From positions 1-64,000 of the forward strand of contig JAGKQI010000105.1 in NCBI GenBank assembly GCA_018806915.1: DNA of 64,000 bases. The letters run 5' to 3'. Source of the stretch: Phytophthora colocasiae. Taxonomy: Eukaryota > Oomycota > Peronosporomycetes > Peronosporales > Peronosporaceae. The number at the start of each line of letters is the position of its first letter. Positions within the stretch are counted from its first letter, which is position 1. Below, one piece after another: positions 11,547 through 21,073 of the stretch. The translations under genes and the position numbers were made by a program. The notes beneath the pieces were generated by a model. The model did not search any database. It was not told the origin of the DNA and was given only the letters and a program-made list of their open reading frames with translations.

Positions 11547-12091
11547 TCTGCTTGTCCCGACGACGTATTCGTAGCTTGAGGTGGATCCCATGGGTCAGGA
11601 GCCGTCCTAGCCGTTGCTTGGCCCTGTGGATCAGGAGCCGTCGTAACCGTTACTTGCCGTTGGCTCTGTAGATTCAGAGCTATACTAGTTGTTGCCCGCG
11701 GTTGGCCCTGGTGTGAATCAGGAGCCGTCCTGGCAGTCGTTCGAGGCGGACGCGGATTTGGAAAGTTGCGCTCGATCTACCACGACTGGTGCACGAAACT
11801 TGGAGAGGTGGGGTATTTCGATACGGGGAAGATGATGGTGATATCCCCATGTGACATAGAATGTCGAATCAGCCGTTTTCAAAATTTTCTCAATACTTCA
11901 CTTCATTACATGAAAATTTGAGAGGAGGGTATTTCAATACAGCGAACGCGATTGAACCCATGTAGCATCGACAGGTCGAATACCCGTAGAACATGTCCAT
12001 ATTAATAATTCGTTGTAGAAGCGAATACTAACTTCATATATTAAGTCTGACGATATATCATCGGTAAGGCCCTGGTCTAAGTAGTTCTGTA
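11547..12091. other. non-coding interval with an inverted subtelomeric repeat
   Basis: 11580-11740 contains three imperfect copies of a ~65-bp unit around ATCAGGAGCCGTC. 11787-11945 is the reverse complement of the short subtelomeric repeat of the telomere-proximal block: GAGGTGGGGTATTTCGATAC and CAATACTTCACTTCA are the complements of words at 3920-4120. No gene is visible. Confidence 0.6.
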
Positions 12092-12247
12092 GTGGATAAA
12101 TATACAGTATACAGACGACGTCGACGAGAAGCTGGGAATTTGCAGCGTGGGGACAAAATGTGGTATAATACCACAATCAACCAATGGATTGTCCCGTACA
12201 ATCCGTTCCTTTCGAAAAAGTACAACTGTCACATCAATGTGGAGGGC
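12092..12247 (+). pseudogene. inverted Helitron Rep segment
   Basis: The plus strand reads YTVYRRRRREAGN then NQWIVPYNPFLSKKYNCHIN, which is the Rep sequence that should follow KKFPKPFAEATTM on the minus strand. Its orientation is opposite to the rest of the element, and its end abuts the minus-strand break at about 12248. This is a simple in-place inversion of about 150-190 bp. The helicase that should follow is absent. Confidence 0.8.
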
Positions 12248-12249
12248 CA

Positions 12250-12830
12250 TTGTAGTTGCTTCCGCGAACGGCTTAGGAAACTTCTTCGAGCATTTCCCAT
12301 TCTTCATACACGGACACGTTTTGTTCTGATCTCTACATGGACCATGCATCATATACGATAACACAGTCTCGTAAACGTCAGGGTTTTCGTCTGGGTCAGG
12401 AGCCACGCCGAAACCAAACAGTCGATGTCTTCTGCTGTAACGGGCTTATCATCGGGTCGTAAAATCATCAAAATGTGTGCATGAGGCAGTCCGCGCTTTT
12501 GATATTCGACGACGTGAATCCATGCCGTCTGAATTCCCTTATCGAGATCCTTACAAAGGCTTTTCAATTTCAGTATAAAAACCCGAGCCACGATGTCAGG
12601 TCTGTCTGATGCCGTCTGTCCAGGCCGAATGTTCTCCTTGAAATCCACCCATTTTGGGTTACATGTCATGGTAATGAACAGGTTGGAAGGCCCTAATTCG
12701 CGAACGATGGCCATGGCATCTTGAAACCTTTGATACATGTAGCGAGTCCCACCTGTAAACGAAGGCGGTAGAATTAATGGTCTCCCAACATCGCCAGCGT
12801 CTACCTCCGCAGCATCACCAGATTCGTTTT
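12250..12830 (-). pseudogene. Helitron Rep HUH endonuclease region
   Basis: GGTRYMYQRFQDAMAIVREL and ITMTCNPKW are followed by HVVEYQKRGLPHAHILMIL; the H-x-H pair is the metal-binding HUH signature of rolling-circle initiators. After a frameshift near 12405 the frame continues as YETVLSYMMHGPC and KTCPCMKNGKCSKKFPKPFA, the Cys-rich segment after the HUH motif. The match ends near 12248, exactly where the orientation of the next segment flips. The catalytic tyrosines, expected further on, are not present. Confidence 0.85.
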
Positions 12831-12874
12831 GACGTCGTTGACCGCTGGGTTAGCAGGCACCTGTAGTAGTTCAT

Positions 12875-13648
12875 TTATATCGGCGACTGGTTGAGCTTCT
12901 GTCCCTCGTGCCTATACGCATCTGTAAGACATTGTATTGATTCAAGTCGAAATTCGAGTTGATTGTTCTCAATGTACCGAAGGCGTTCTTGTTCTGCTTT
13001 TGCCCACTGATCAACGCAATATTGTTGGGTTAGTCGGCCACCGAGAAGTAAGAGGGAATGACTCCCTGTGCGGTCATACAATAAATACGCGACAAATTCT
13101 CGCAGAGACATAGTCGTTTTGCGCCTTTCCTCAGTGCCATCCTCGAATCGCACGACGTACCCTCACTCATCCATTTCTTCCTCCATATTTTGACCTTGTG
13201 GTCCTCCTCCACCACACCGACCAACTTCATCTTCCACATCGTCGTTACGGTTCTGGTTTACACCAGCGTAAGCCATTTTATACGTCCAACCCTTCTCGCC
13301 GTACGGGTGCAATAGGGGGTATTGCAAAGGATCGTAGTTAGAAATAGTTTCGTAAATTCGATTAAAACTTTTTAAGCTTCCGCGGGGCTTCCCTGCGTGG
13401 TGGAAAATGGACCTTTCCTCCCTTTCAACAACAATTATCCGTTTCGCCTGGGAATTTCCACGCCTTGCAATGAGGACACACGCGTTCATCACTAGAAAGC
13501 TCGAAAAAATAGTACCTACTGTGTAACGTGTCCCGCCCTCGAATAATACTGGAAGCAAAATCTTATGGTTCTCGTATCCTTTCTTGTACTTACAGGATCT
13601 ATTCTGAAACCGCTGATACTCGCGCTGCAGCAATCCCTCATCAATCAT
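12875..13648 (-). pseudogene. Helitron-like N-terminal domain
   Basis: Two segments in the same frame (13648-13163 and 13153-12875) separated by one TGA. The first contains FNRIYETISNYDPLQYPLLHP, the conserved block that opens Helitron Rep proteins in oomycetes, plants and fungi. The second contains TMSLREFVAYLLYDRTGSHS and QQYCVDQWAKAEQERLRYI. The upstream end is lost near 13650, and a frameshift near 12800 leads into the HUH part. Confidence 0.85.
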
Positions 13649-14104
13649 TCGTTCCCGTGCTGCACCTCGTTTTTAAGGTCTCGGGAAGAAACGTTTTCTG
13701 GTCAAACGATGTTGAGGTGGTTGTGAACTCCGTATCTCTGCTCGCGTATCGCGAAAACATTCATCGTTTTCGAGTCTCATATAGTATGAAAACCAATTGC
13801 AGTATCCACCAACGTCTTCTGCCACTGCCTCTATTTCAATTTGAAGTCACTCAGGCTTCATAATAGTTGTGAGAGGGGGGGGTCACACAGCACTTCACAC
13901 AGAGGAAGGCTTGGAGTTTACAAACTCCTAGTGAACGGCAGTTCACTCCGTCCCCAAAGCTTTAAGGACATTAACTAAAGATTAGGTACTGAATATATTA
14001 TAGATACTTTATAGCTTCGCCTGCAATACAAACTAAAAGATATCTATAGCGAAACCTATATAGATGGTGATTGGAGGCCGGTGCACCACGTGTCACCATG
14101 ATGT
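13649..14104. other. no gene seen
   Basis: Beyond the Helitron N-terminus the sequence has short frames only, including a run of nine G at about 13876. Nothing recognisable was found. Confidence 0.5.
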
Positions 14105-16770
14105 GTGACATCAAATAAGGGTTGTTTGGACCAGCGTCGCCAAATTGAGCACCAAATGTGTGTTACGGTGAAAACGTTCGATGGTAAATCAATCCAACTT
14201 GACCGAAGTGGAACCAAAAACATATTTATGTGTTCTTTGTGTGGTATTGGACGCCTTCCATATATAGCCTATCTTCCCGACTTATCTGCAGCAGATATGT
14301 CGGGGTCTATGTCGGCATACATCTCACGGAGTCGTAGATATCGTCTCGATAGAATCACCTAACCCTAGAACTATGCTGTGTAGCCATCTTAGCTGGTGTA
14401 CTTGATGTTTGTATAGTATATGATGATCATCACTCCTAATATGCAGCCTTCACTCTGCTGAGGACATATATCTTCCGACAGCCTTGACTTTCATTCAGTT
14501 TGAAATCTGCCTCTAAACGCGAAGGTAAGTGCGTGTGTGTACCTTTCCGTTGTTTTCTTTTCGATGCTAAAATGGAAATAGCTACTAACTAGAGTGTTAT
14601 ATCCGCGCAAGGATTATGGTGCGTCTTGTGCACCCCTCCAGTCACTGGAAGTCGCGCTGTATCGTTGATACATCCAGCGACGACAACACGCAGCCCAATA
14701 TCCCGACGACTGAATGTGATCGGGTTCTGTGTCCTTGGTAAAGTGTCGGGTACACTTTTTTTTAATTAGAGCTTTACTATTGAAGTAGGACAGCATTAGC
14801 GGGACATGAGATGAAGATCTACAGCATTTACGGTGGCACCTCCGAGAGATAAGCCGGCATATATCTTTTCTAAGTCTAACTTAGCTGCTGCAGATATTGT
14901 GAAACACAATCGATTTTCAACGGACAAAAAAACGGTTTTATGTGGTTGCTGAGAGAATTGACGATGTCACTGATGACCGTTTAGTGGAGAAAACGGCGTG
15001 ATTTGAAAAGTTTCACACACTGTCACACGCTGGTGTTACTGGTCACAACATTACACCTCCGATGTTTCTGCAATTGCGCTGGCACGTTAAGCTACCGAAG
15101 TTTCTACTATTGAACTGATGTCTCTGTGCCGCTTGTTGAAGGAGTCCGTTCTCGATAAAAACTTTTTACTCAGCAGTCTCCTGTTATTTCCAAGTAGGAA
15201 TGCAAAAGATTGACTCAACGCCCTACATTATACGCAGACATATTCTGGCTGGAAGATCACAGGGGCTGACAGACCAACAACACAAAGGACTCGGGCACGC
15301 CGAAGACGCTTCAGGCAATTACCGGAGACACATGACAAGATTGATTCATATGATCGGTAAATGCGCGGAGATGAACCAAAACGATACTCTAGTGTGGAAT
15401 TTCAGCACATCAAATATCGTTGAGGATGTGGTAGCTTGCCTACAGCAACTGTGTGGTAGCTCCGACTATAACCTAAGTTCAGAGGATGTTCAAACACCAG
15501 TTTCCGTGGTTCTGAAGGCACACTTTATTGAAGAGTCAAGTGGATTCGTAGATTCACATACAAGGGTAGAGTTTGAATCGTACAGTATTTATCGATACGT
15601 GGTGTGTGTCAGTATTACAGGTGGTGACTTAAAGAGGCTAGCAATTTCAGAGCCAAACAGCATCACGAGTGTGTGTGCTTCCCTAGTCTACTGGGCTCGA
15701 GTATTCGTGTAGGTCACCTGTGCGTCTGTGGATATTAAACAAGAGATGCAAACGTCTACTACATTAGAGACGGTGTACCGACCTGTATCAATGCGTTGGT
15801 AGAAGTTTTAAAACTTGGAAAGCATTTGTCGGGGCCAGCAGAGGGGCAAAAACCTATTGTACACTGGCTAGATGATGATATAAACGCTCTCGTCTGCAAC
15901 ACCGTTACCGTTTCGAAACAAGACCTTAAAAAAATGGCTTCATCGCTTTTAAGCTTTGTAAAGTCTACTCTAGAAAAACCGATATTTGGACTACTCAACA
16001 TGTTCAAAATCAACTTGAATCTACTGCGTTCGTGGACGACATTTTCAACACCAGAATAGATGGGAGCTGGTTCATGTGCAGACCTGAAAACCAACCAACA
16101 ATAAAACCTACGGATTTTCTCTCTTTCCTCGGATTAAGTAGCAGGGGTGCTTTACTACGATCAGCATCTGGACAGTTTTTGGGGGGTCTTCAACAGGTTA
16201 AAATGTGGTTGTTGGAGTGTGACGAATTTATGGATGATCTCACAATATTGACATACATCTCACGTTTGGACAGCCTGCTTGTGCGTCTGAGTTGGCTACG
16301 CTTCGAATTCGTGATAGCCACCTGGGTTTTCGTTTCGTATTTTCAATTCACAATCGAATCGCCTATGTTCAGGTGTACCATAAAAGCATGAACACCACAG
16401 GAAAGTTTAAGCCCATCGCTAGGTTTGCACCATCCTCGTTATATACGGATATTCTTCTAAACTTGTACCTTGTGCGACCGATTCAAGCATTTCTATATCA
16501 AGTGGCGTTTCCCGATCAAACACAGCATTCATACGCCTATAAGGATTTTGTTTTCGTAAAAGCCTGAAACGCAATGCCTACCGAGCAGCTGAGAGGAAGT
16601 GTAACGAAAGGGTTTGCCAAATTCAGTTGGATGTTTCAACGTATCGACACGTTGCGGCTGCATTTGTAGACCCACACTGTCGAGATCAACGACAATATGA
16701 TGATTTATTTGATGAACAAGCTGGTTATAGCCGGGAGACCGCTTCGACAGTCTACGCATGACCCGTCGTC
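14105..16770 (+). pseudogene. decayed gene resembling the region upstream of RecQ-type telomere-linked helicases
   Basis: Plus-strand fragments in several frames form a coherent series. 14105-14362 has FMCSLCGIGR, possibly a C2H2 half-site. 15200-15712 and 15796-16059 include EVLKLGKHLSGPAEGQKPIV and IVHWLDDDINALVCNT. 16032-16391 has FNTRIDGSWFMCRPEN. 16292-16567 has IHNRIAYVQVYHKSMNTTGK and FKPIARFAPSSLYTDILLNL. 16621-16761 has STYRHVAAAFVD and FDEQAGYSRETASTVYA. From memory, fungal subtelomeric helicase genes carry an upstream region with the same order (a SPDGQTL-type word, a 'YHKSxxxTGxxKxIxRF' word, then 'QAGHSxxTAxxxYAR'). The last resembles the G-H-S...Y end of tyrosine recombinases. 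No helicase follows. At least six frame breaks exist. Homology is inferred, not computed. Confidence 0.45.
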
Positions 16771-17215
16771 CCTTTCGCGAGGCCAACTGCACATGTTTTG
16801 ACGTAGTTAGCAAAAATGGCACCAATTTCTGGGTTTTGGGGTGGCAAGTTTGTCTGCTGGTGTATCCAATACTGGATTGGAAACACGGTCTATGAATGCG
16901 CGACATGATTCCACGAAATAGTATTTTAATGCGTGTGGAGTGTGCACAGCCTGCAGAGGATCCTCAACGGTATGGAGACTATCCGAAATTAAGGACACAT
17001 CCCGTCGAGCATCAGCGTCTATCTACATGAAGTTGCAGTTCAGGACTGCAACCCAGTGCTCGGCTCTCAAGGCAGGCCTAGCGTGGCGATAGCAGTAGTG
17101 GAGTTTAGCCGTCAGGAAGCTCACTTCTAAACTTGCAATCAATACAAAAGCACATTCCAAGCACAGCAAGCGGGAACTACCACAAAGTATAATTTAGTCC
17201 CAAGGGACCTCTAAC
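16771..17215. other. interval before the second Gypsy gag; possible LTR remnant
   Basis: No gene is seen. Short words such as PISGFWGGKF may continue the decayed gene to about 16850. The 150 bases before the ATG at 17216 could be the end of a degraded LTR and leader of the Gypsy element, but no partner LTR is present in the window to prove it. Confidence 0.35.
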
Positions 17216-17512
17216 ATGGCAACAAGCAACCAGCAGTACGAGCCCGACGGCGATGCAGTAATGCAGTGGGTAAACCAGCCCGTGTTCGAGGTCATTTATG
17301 CCCCGCGGCTAAACGATTGGAACCACGGCACGTTGGTCAAGTGGAAGCAAGCACGAGATCAGTGCGAAGAGACTGTCCGCCAGAGATGTCTCGAGAGCCG
17401 AGAACGGCCTGAGACAGCAATGAAACCTGCGAAGTCTACAATCGACCGAGACTTACTCAAGGTGATCTGCCTCTACGATACAATGTCACGGATGATCAGA
17501 TTCTCGGGCTGA
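17216..17512 (+). pseudogene. Gypsy-2 gag N-terminus
   Basis: Begins MATSNQQYEPDGDAVMQWVN and contains WNHGTLVKWKQARDQCEETV, a plausible gag matrix-like start. It ends at a TGA at 17510-17512; the gag core resumes at 17533 in another frame after DDQILGLITRRID-like residues, so a one-base shift near 17500 probably split one gag. Confidence 0.6.
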
Positions 17513-17532
17513 TCACGCGGAGGATCGACACC

Positions 17533-18453
17533 GTGAAGAATGAACAAATCCCCGGTTGGATGAACTTTTTTCTTTTCAAGAAGAAGCTGAAGATCGACCT
17601 GGCCGACGATGATATCGATGCTCGGGTGATGAAATATTACCGAGATTTTGCAGCTATCATTGAGAGCAATGGCCTTGCCAGTATCCTTGGAGTAGGAGAC
17701 CCTGAGACACAAGGTTTTACGGATCGAATGAAGCTACGTTGCACCATCTTGATTGATAATCTCGAGCCGCACACGTTGCGTGAGGACGTCAAACGCCACT
17801 GCAAGTATGAGTGCAGGGAGGCGAAAAATAACGACTTTATATTGTTCGACATTATCAAGGCAATAGCAAGAGCACAGCACAAGTATCATTTGCTGGCAAT
17901 GGAGCAGAAGGCCAGGGCGACTCCTGCTTGCAAACCTGGCCATGGTGACAATAAGGGCAAGCGTGGTAAGGCAGCTAGTCCTGCCAACACAGCGCGTGGT
18001 ACACGGTTCAGTGATACTGAGGCGCAAACAGCAAAGAAGGCTTCGAAACCACCTACAACACGTTGGCATTGTCAAGGAGCACATTGGCTCCGGGACTGTT
18101 CAACGTGTAAGACACGCGCGGTTGAAAAGATGAAGGAGATTAAGGAAAGGACCGCAGCTAAGATGGTTCAGACAAAACCTCAGCCTGGTGAGGTGGTGTT
18201 TAATGAAATCATCACGCTATCATACTGCGCAGATTCGGGCTCTGGCTCGACGGTCATACCACGCGCTGTCGTCGAAAAATTGGTGTTTCTGGACGGAAAT
18301 CTCCACGTCGAACTATTGCTAGAGCCAATCCACGCTATAGTGGCAGGAGAATCAACGGTGATATGTCGTAACTCGGTGACTCTGAATATTGTGTTACAGA
18401 CATCAACTGGTACCGTTCGTCTAAGTGACGTGAAGTGCTTAGTCATGGAGTGA
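17533..18453 (+). pseudogene. Gypsy-2 gag core, zinc knuckle and protease
   Basis: 306 codons. A helical gag core (VMKYYRDFAAIIESNGLA, TLREDVKRHCKYECREAK) precedes a Lys-rich stretch, then a knuckle WHCQGAHWLRDC with one of the expected Cys positions changed, then an aspartic protease with the active-site word YCADSGSGSTVIPRAVVEKL (DSG). An in-frame TGA ends it at 18451-18453, after which GNDTLVSLGID continues the protease as FLIGNDTL-LGID words do in retropepsins. Confidence 0.75.
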
Positions 18454-18486
18454 CAGGAAACAGATTTCCTCATTGGTAATGACACA

Positions 18487-18735
18487 TTGGTGTCGTTGGG
18501 AATTGATGCGAACCAGCAACTAGAACAGCTTGCTGGTGGTGATTTGCCTGAAGACAGTGATCCATTTCAAGAGGACGACGTATCCGATGTCGACCAATCG
18601 GTGGCGGAGGTGCATGAACAGCTTGAGGAGATGGTTGTCGCCGCAGGGAATAATGGGTTTGACCCAGCATATCTTTTATACCTGCATGAGCCTGTGATGG
18701 AGTACGAGGACATTTTTGGATTGACTAGGGTGTAG
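18487..18735 (+). pseudogene. Gypsy-2 protease end and acidic linker
   Basis: Starts with VSLGIDANQQLEQLAGG, the end of the retropepsin (GND-L-LGID), followed by an acidic linker and a segment EPVMEYEDIFGL that matches the short region before RT in Gypsy proteins. A frameshift at about 18730 leads into RT. Confidence 0.65.
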
Positions 18736-19334
18736 ACCCACCTGCTGACATCGAGCCATTACGGATAAAGCTGGTCGGAGGTGCCAAGCCGTTTACGGCT
18801 CGATCACGGCGCTATGCTCCAAGACAGCGTCAGTTTCTACTGGAATATACAAAGCGACATGAACTGATGGGATTCATTCGTCAGAACGATCAAAGTCACT
18901 GGGCATGCGCGGCCGTGCCAGTGGCCAAACCTAAGTCACTTCATGATTTTCGCATGACTATCGACTATCGTCCGGTCTAGGGTTTCAGAATGAAATGCAA
19001 CAAGTCTTTGCTGAGATGCTCTATGTCCACATCCTTGTGTGGATTGATGATATTCTCGTCTAACGCCAAGAGTGCGCCAGAGTTTATCACAACATTACGT
19101 AAATTCTTCGGACTCGTGCGTGCCCACCGACTTAAGCTCAGTGTGAAAAAGATCTGCCTTTTCCAGAATGAGATAAGGTGGTTCGGTCGCATTTTCAGTG
19201 GAACCGGTATTTGCCACGACCCTGAACGGATTGAGGCGTTGCAGATGTTACCTTTACCGGTGACCGCAGCTGATCTCCAGCAATTTCTTTGTGCAGCAGT
19301 GTGGATGCTCGACACCATTGTTAATTTTGGGTGA
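18729..19334 (+). pseudogene. Gypsy-2 reverse transcriptase with internal deletion
   Basis: The first part reads GVDPPADIEPLRIKLV, then RQFLLEYTKRHELMGFIRQN and HDFRMTIDYRPV, the RT fingers. A TAG follows at about 18978-18980. The next recognisable words, FQNEMQQVFAEMLYVHILVWIDDILV, carry the catalytic IDD motif. About 80-90 codons between them (the region with the first catalytic Asp and the FGL/APxxFQ block) are missing. The thumb follows as CLFQNEIRWFGRIFSGTG and LPVTAADLQQFLCAAVWM. Confidence 0.8.
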
Positions 19335-19447
19335 ACGATGCGACCTCTTCACGATAAGTTGGAGGCGGTGTTATCTGTCAGTGGTCGCACGAAAAATCTC
19401 GCGGCGAGTGTCGTCCTGGAGTAGACAACGGAAGAGATTGATTTATT

Positions 19448-19990
19448 TTGTCTGCGAAGCACCTTCTTGGTTCGTCCCAGCTTCTCCACTTTCCGCTACC
19501 CACTGCCAGTGTTGCCGTCTTTAGTGATGGGAGTGAGCTCGGATGGGGGATCGTCGTCACCCAAGTGGAGGCGTGGAATCCAGACCTACCTACCTGCCCA
19601 CCAGCGCTTGTCTGCAAGAGCTGGATTTTCGACGCAACGGAGCGCCGCTGAAGTACTATCGAGAAAGAGGCGTTCCCAATTATTTGGGCAGCCCGTAATC
19701 TTGGGTATCTTCTAGCTCGGCCGTCTGGCTTTCGCCTCTTTTGTGATCAGAAAAACTTGAGCTACGTTTTCTCGACTTCGCACGAGTCAAGCGCCATGTC
19801 CGTGGCAAGTTACAGCGCTGGGCACTTTTGCTCACTGGACTTCCCTATATCATTGAACATATCGACAGCTCCGGCCAATGTCTGGGCCGATCTGTTATCA
19901 CGATGGAGGTCCTCTTCAGAAAAGGTGGAGGTGGACGCCAAACACAAATTCATGACACACAGGCAACAGCGTCTTGATGACGCGACCAAC
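19448..19990 (+). pseudogene. Gypsy-2 RNase H remnant
   Basis: ASVAVFSDGSELGWGIVVTQ has the first RNase H Asp. Later pieces in other frames match the known sequence order: an EKEAFPI-like piece near 19665, FRLFCDQKNLSYVF near 19735-19770, and NVWADLLSRW near 19880-19915. Several frameshifts are needed to read it through. Integrase is absent because satellite begins about 19999. Confidence 0.7.
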
Positions 19991-20182
19991 CGGCTAGGCA
20001 TCCGCCGATCGCTGACGAGTATCTACCAATGAAAGCGTACCAAACAAGCACAATTCGGGTATCCACCAATGGGCGCTTGCCAAACAAGATGCTTTGTCGC
20101 ATTGATCAGGCACGATATTTGTGTTATTGTTGGCATATTATTTTTTGTTGTTAGAATTGGGTATACAATTTTTGCTCTGCAG

Positions 20183-20322
20183 TCCTGTACCAGTCGGACG
20201 ACCATGAGGAGCTGGACGAGGACTGCTAAGTGCTGAAGGACGGCTATCATGACCTAAACGACAGCTACGAGGACCTGAACGACGACTACAAGGACGTGAA
20301 AAACGACTACGAGGACCTAAAA
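20183..20322 (+). repeat. 21-bp period within the satellite monomer
   Basis: Successive blocks of about 21 bases share the pattern GACnACTACnAGGACCTGAA. Read on this strand they encode seven-residue words such as SYEDLNDDYKDVKNDYEDL, a heptad-like pattern broken by a TAA. The same block lies in every monomer (for example 45784-45918). Confidence 0.7.
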
Positions 20323-21069
20323 CCCTAGGCCAAAACCCTGGTCTGTTGCTATTTTGCGTTTCTGTTTCTCTGCTATAGAGATGTTTGTACGGTACGAACA
20401 TCATGCAGTTCCCACCGTTTAAAAAAATAACGAGGCAGCATATTTATGGGTCGGGTGAGTGACGTGTACGACACAAATGATACGTCTCGCGACTTCTACA
20501 CACGCACTGACTATACATATATGTTGGTTACCTGTATTTGTGCTCATAATCAGGCCATGTCGCGACCATCTACCTGGTGTGTATCGCGGGAAAGCGTGTA
20601 CCTGTATTGTTAGGTAGTGCGCCTACTACTACGCGTGTTTCCCGTTGTAATGGCTTGTATTCACGATAGAACATTTCTAAACGTTGATTGGTTAGAATCG
20701 TAATGTGCCGTGAAGTAGGATAAATATTCGCCAGGTAGTCGCCTATGTGTCGCGCACATGTTGTCTATTCCGATATTGCTTGTATTGTGGTACACGCAAC
20801 TTATCGATGCTGATTGGCCATAAATAGATTAGAAAACATATGTCAATGTGATATAGTTGGGTTCGGCGATGTAAAAAATGCACACATGTACAATTTCAGC
20901 AGCCGTGCGTATCGCCGTCATCAGTACTATAGGACCGTACCGGCATTCTGGACTGATAGCAGCTTGCGCATGCGCTCGCACGGCGTCAAACGAGTCGAGG
21001 TACTAGCAGCGGGGTTGTTGCTGTCGTTTTGGGCGGTCGGGGTGGGCATGCGCCGCATTTCTTCTTGGG

Positions 21070-21073
21070 GCAC
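21070..21073. other. target-site duplication of the Gypsy dimer, left copy (GCAC)
   Basis: GCAC precedes LTR start TGTGGTGG and is repeated at 45003-45006 directly after the right LTR end AACACA. In uninterrupted monomers the site reads GGGGCACTTGTCTTTT with one GCAC (for example 46664-46677). Confidence 0.9.

Larger units (their letters stand above)
12092..13648 (-). mobile_element. Helitron remnant, Rep region only, with an internal inversion
   Basis: Four minus-strand segments and one plus-strand segment match successive parts of a Helitron Rep/helicase protein: NYDPLQYPLLHPYGEKGW, then LTQQYCVDQWAKAEQERLRY, then FITMTCNPKW and the HUH-type WIHVVEYQKRGLPHAHIL, then MHGPC...CPCMKNGKCSKKFPKPF. 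The next expected segment, NQWIVPYNPFLSKKYNCHIN, is present only on the plus strand at about 12092-12241. The catalytic Tyr region and the helicase are missing. Stops and frameshifts separate the parts. No terminal TC or CTRR hairpin end was identified. Confidence 0.85.
17216..19990 (+). mobile_element. second Ty3/Gypsy element, truncated and decayed
   Basis: Plus-strand order is gag, protease, RT and RNase H, each recognisable but broken. There is no integrase and no recognisable LTR on either side. The right end is replaced by satellite sequence at about 19999. The type differs from the Gypsy dimer at 21074-45002: the zinc knuckle, protease and RNase H words match another oomycete Gypsy lineage as I recall it. 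Confidence 0.8.
19999..21073 (+). repeat. satellite monomer, forward, first part (interrupted by Gypsy dimer)
   Basis: From CATCCGCCGATCGCTGACG onward this matches 45668-46674 in order and sequence. About 80 extra bases (20092-20173) are unique to this monomer. It stops at GGCAC (21073), where the LTR begins; the expected next bases (TTGTCTTTTAGATCG) are found at 45007, after the insertion. Confidence 0.93.

Noticed and set aside
14105..14362. Possible secreted RXLR or Crinkler effector in the 13.6-17.2 kb interval
   Set aside because: I found no signal peptide followed by RXLR or LFLAK words in any frame; the fragments fit a decayed helicase-linked gene better.
17038..17215. Full LTR for the second Gypsy element
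   Set aside because: A CA-ended stretch before the gag ATG is suggestive, but no second copy exists in the window to define LTR ends.
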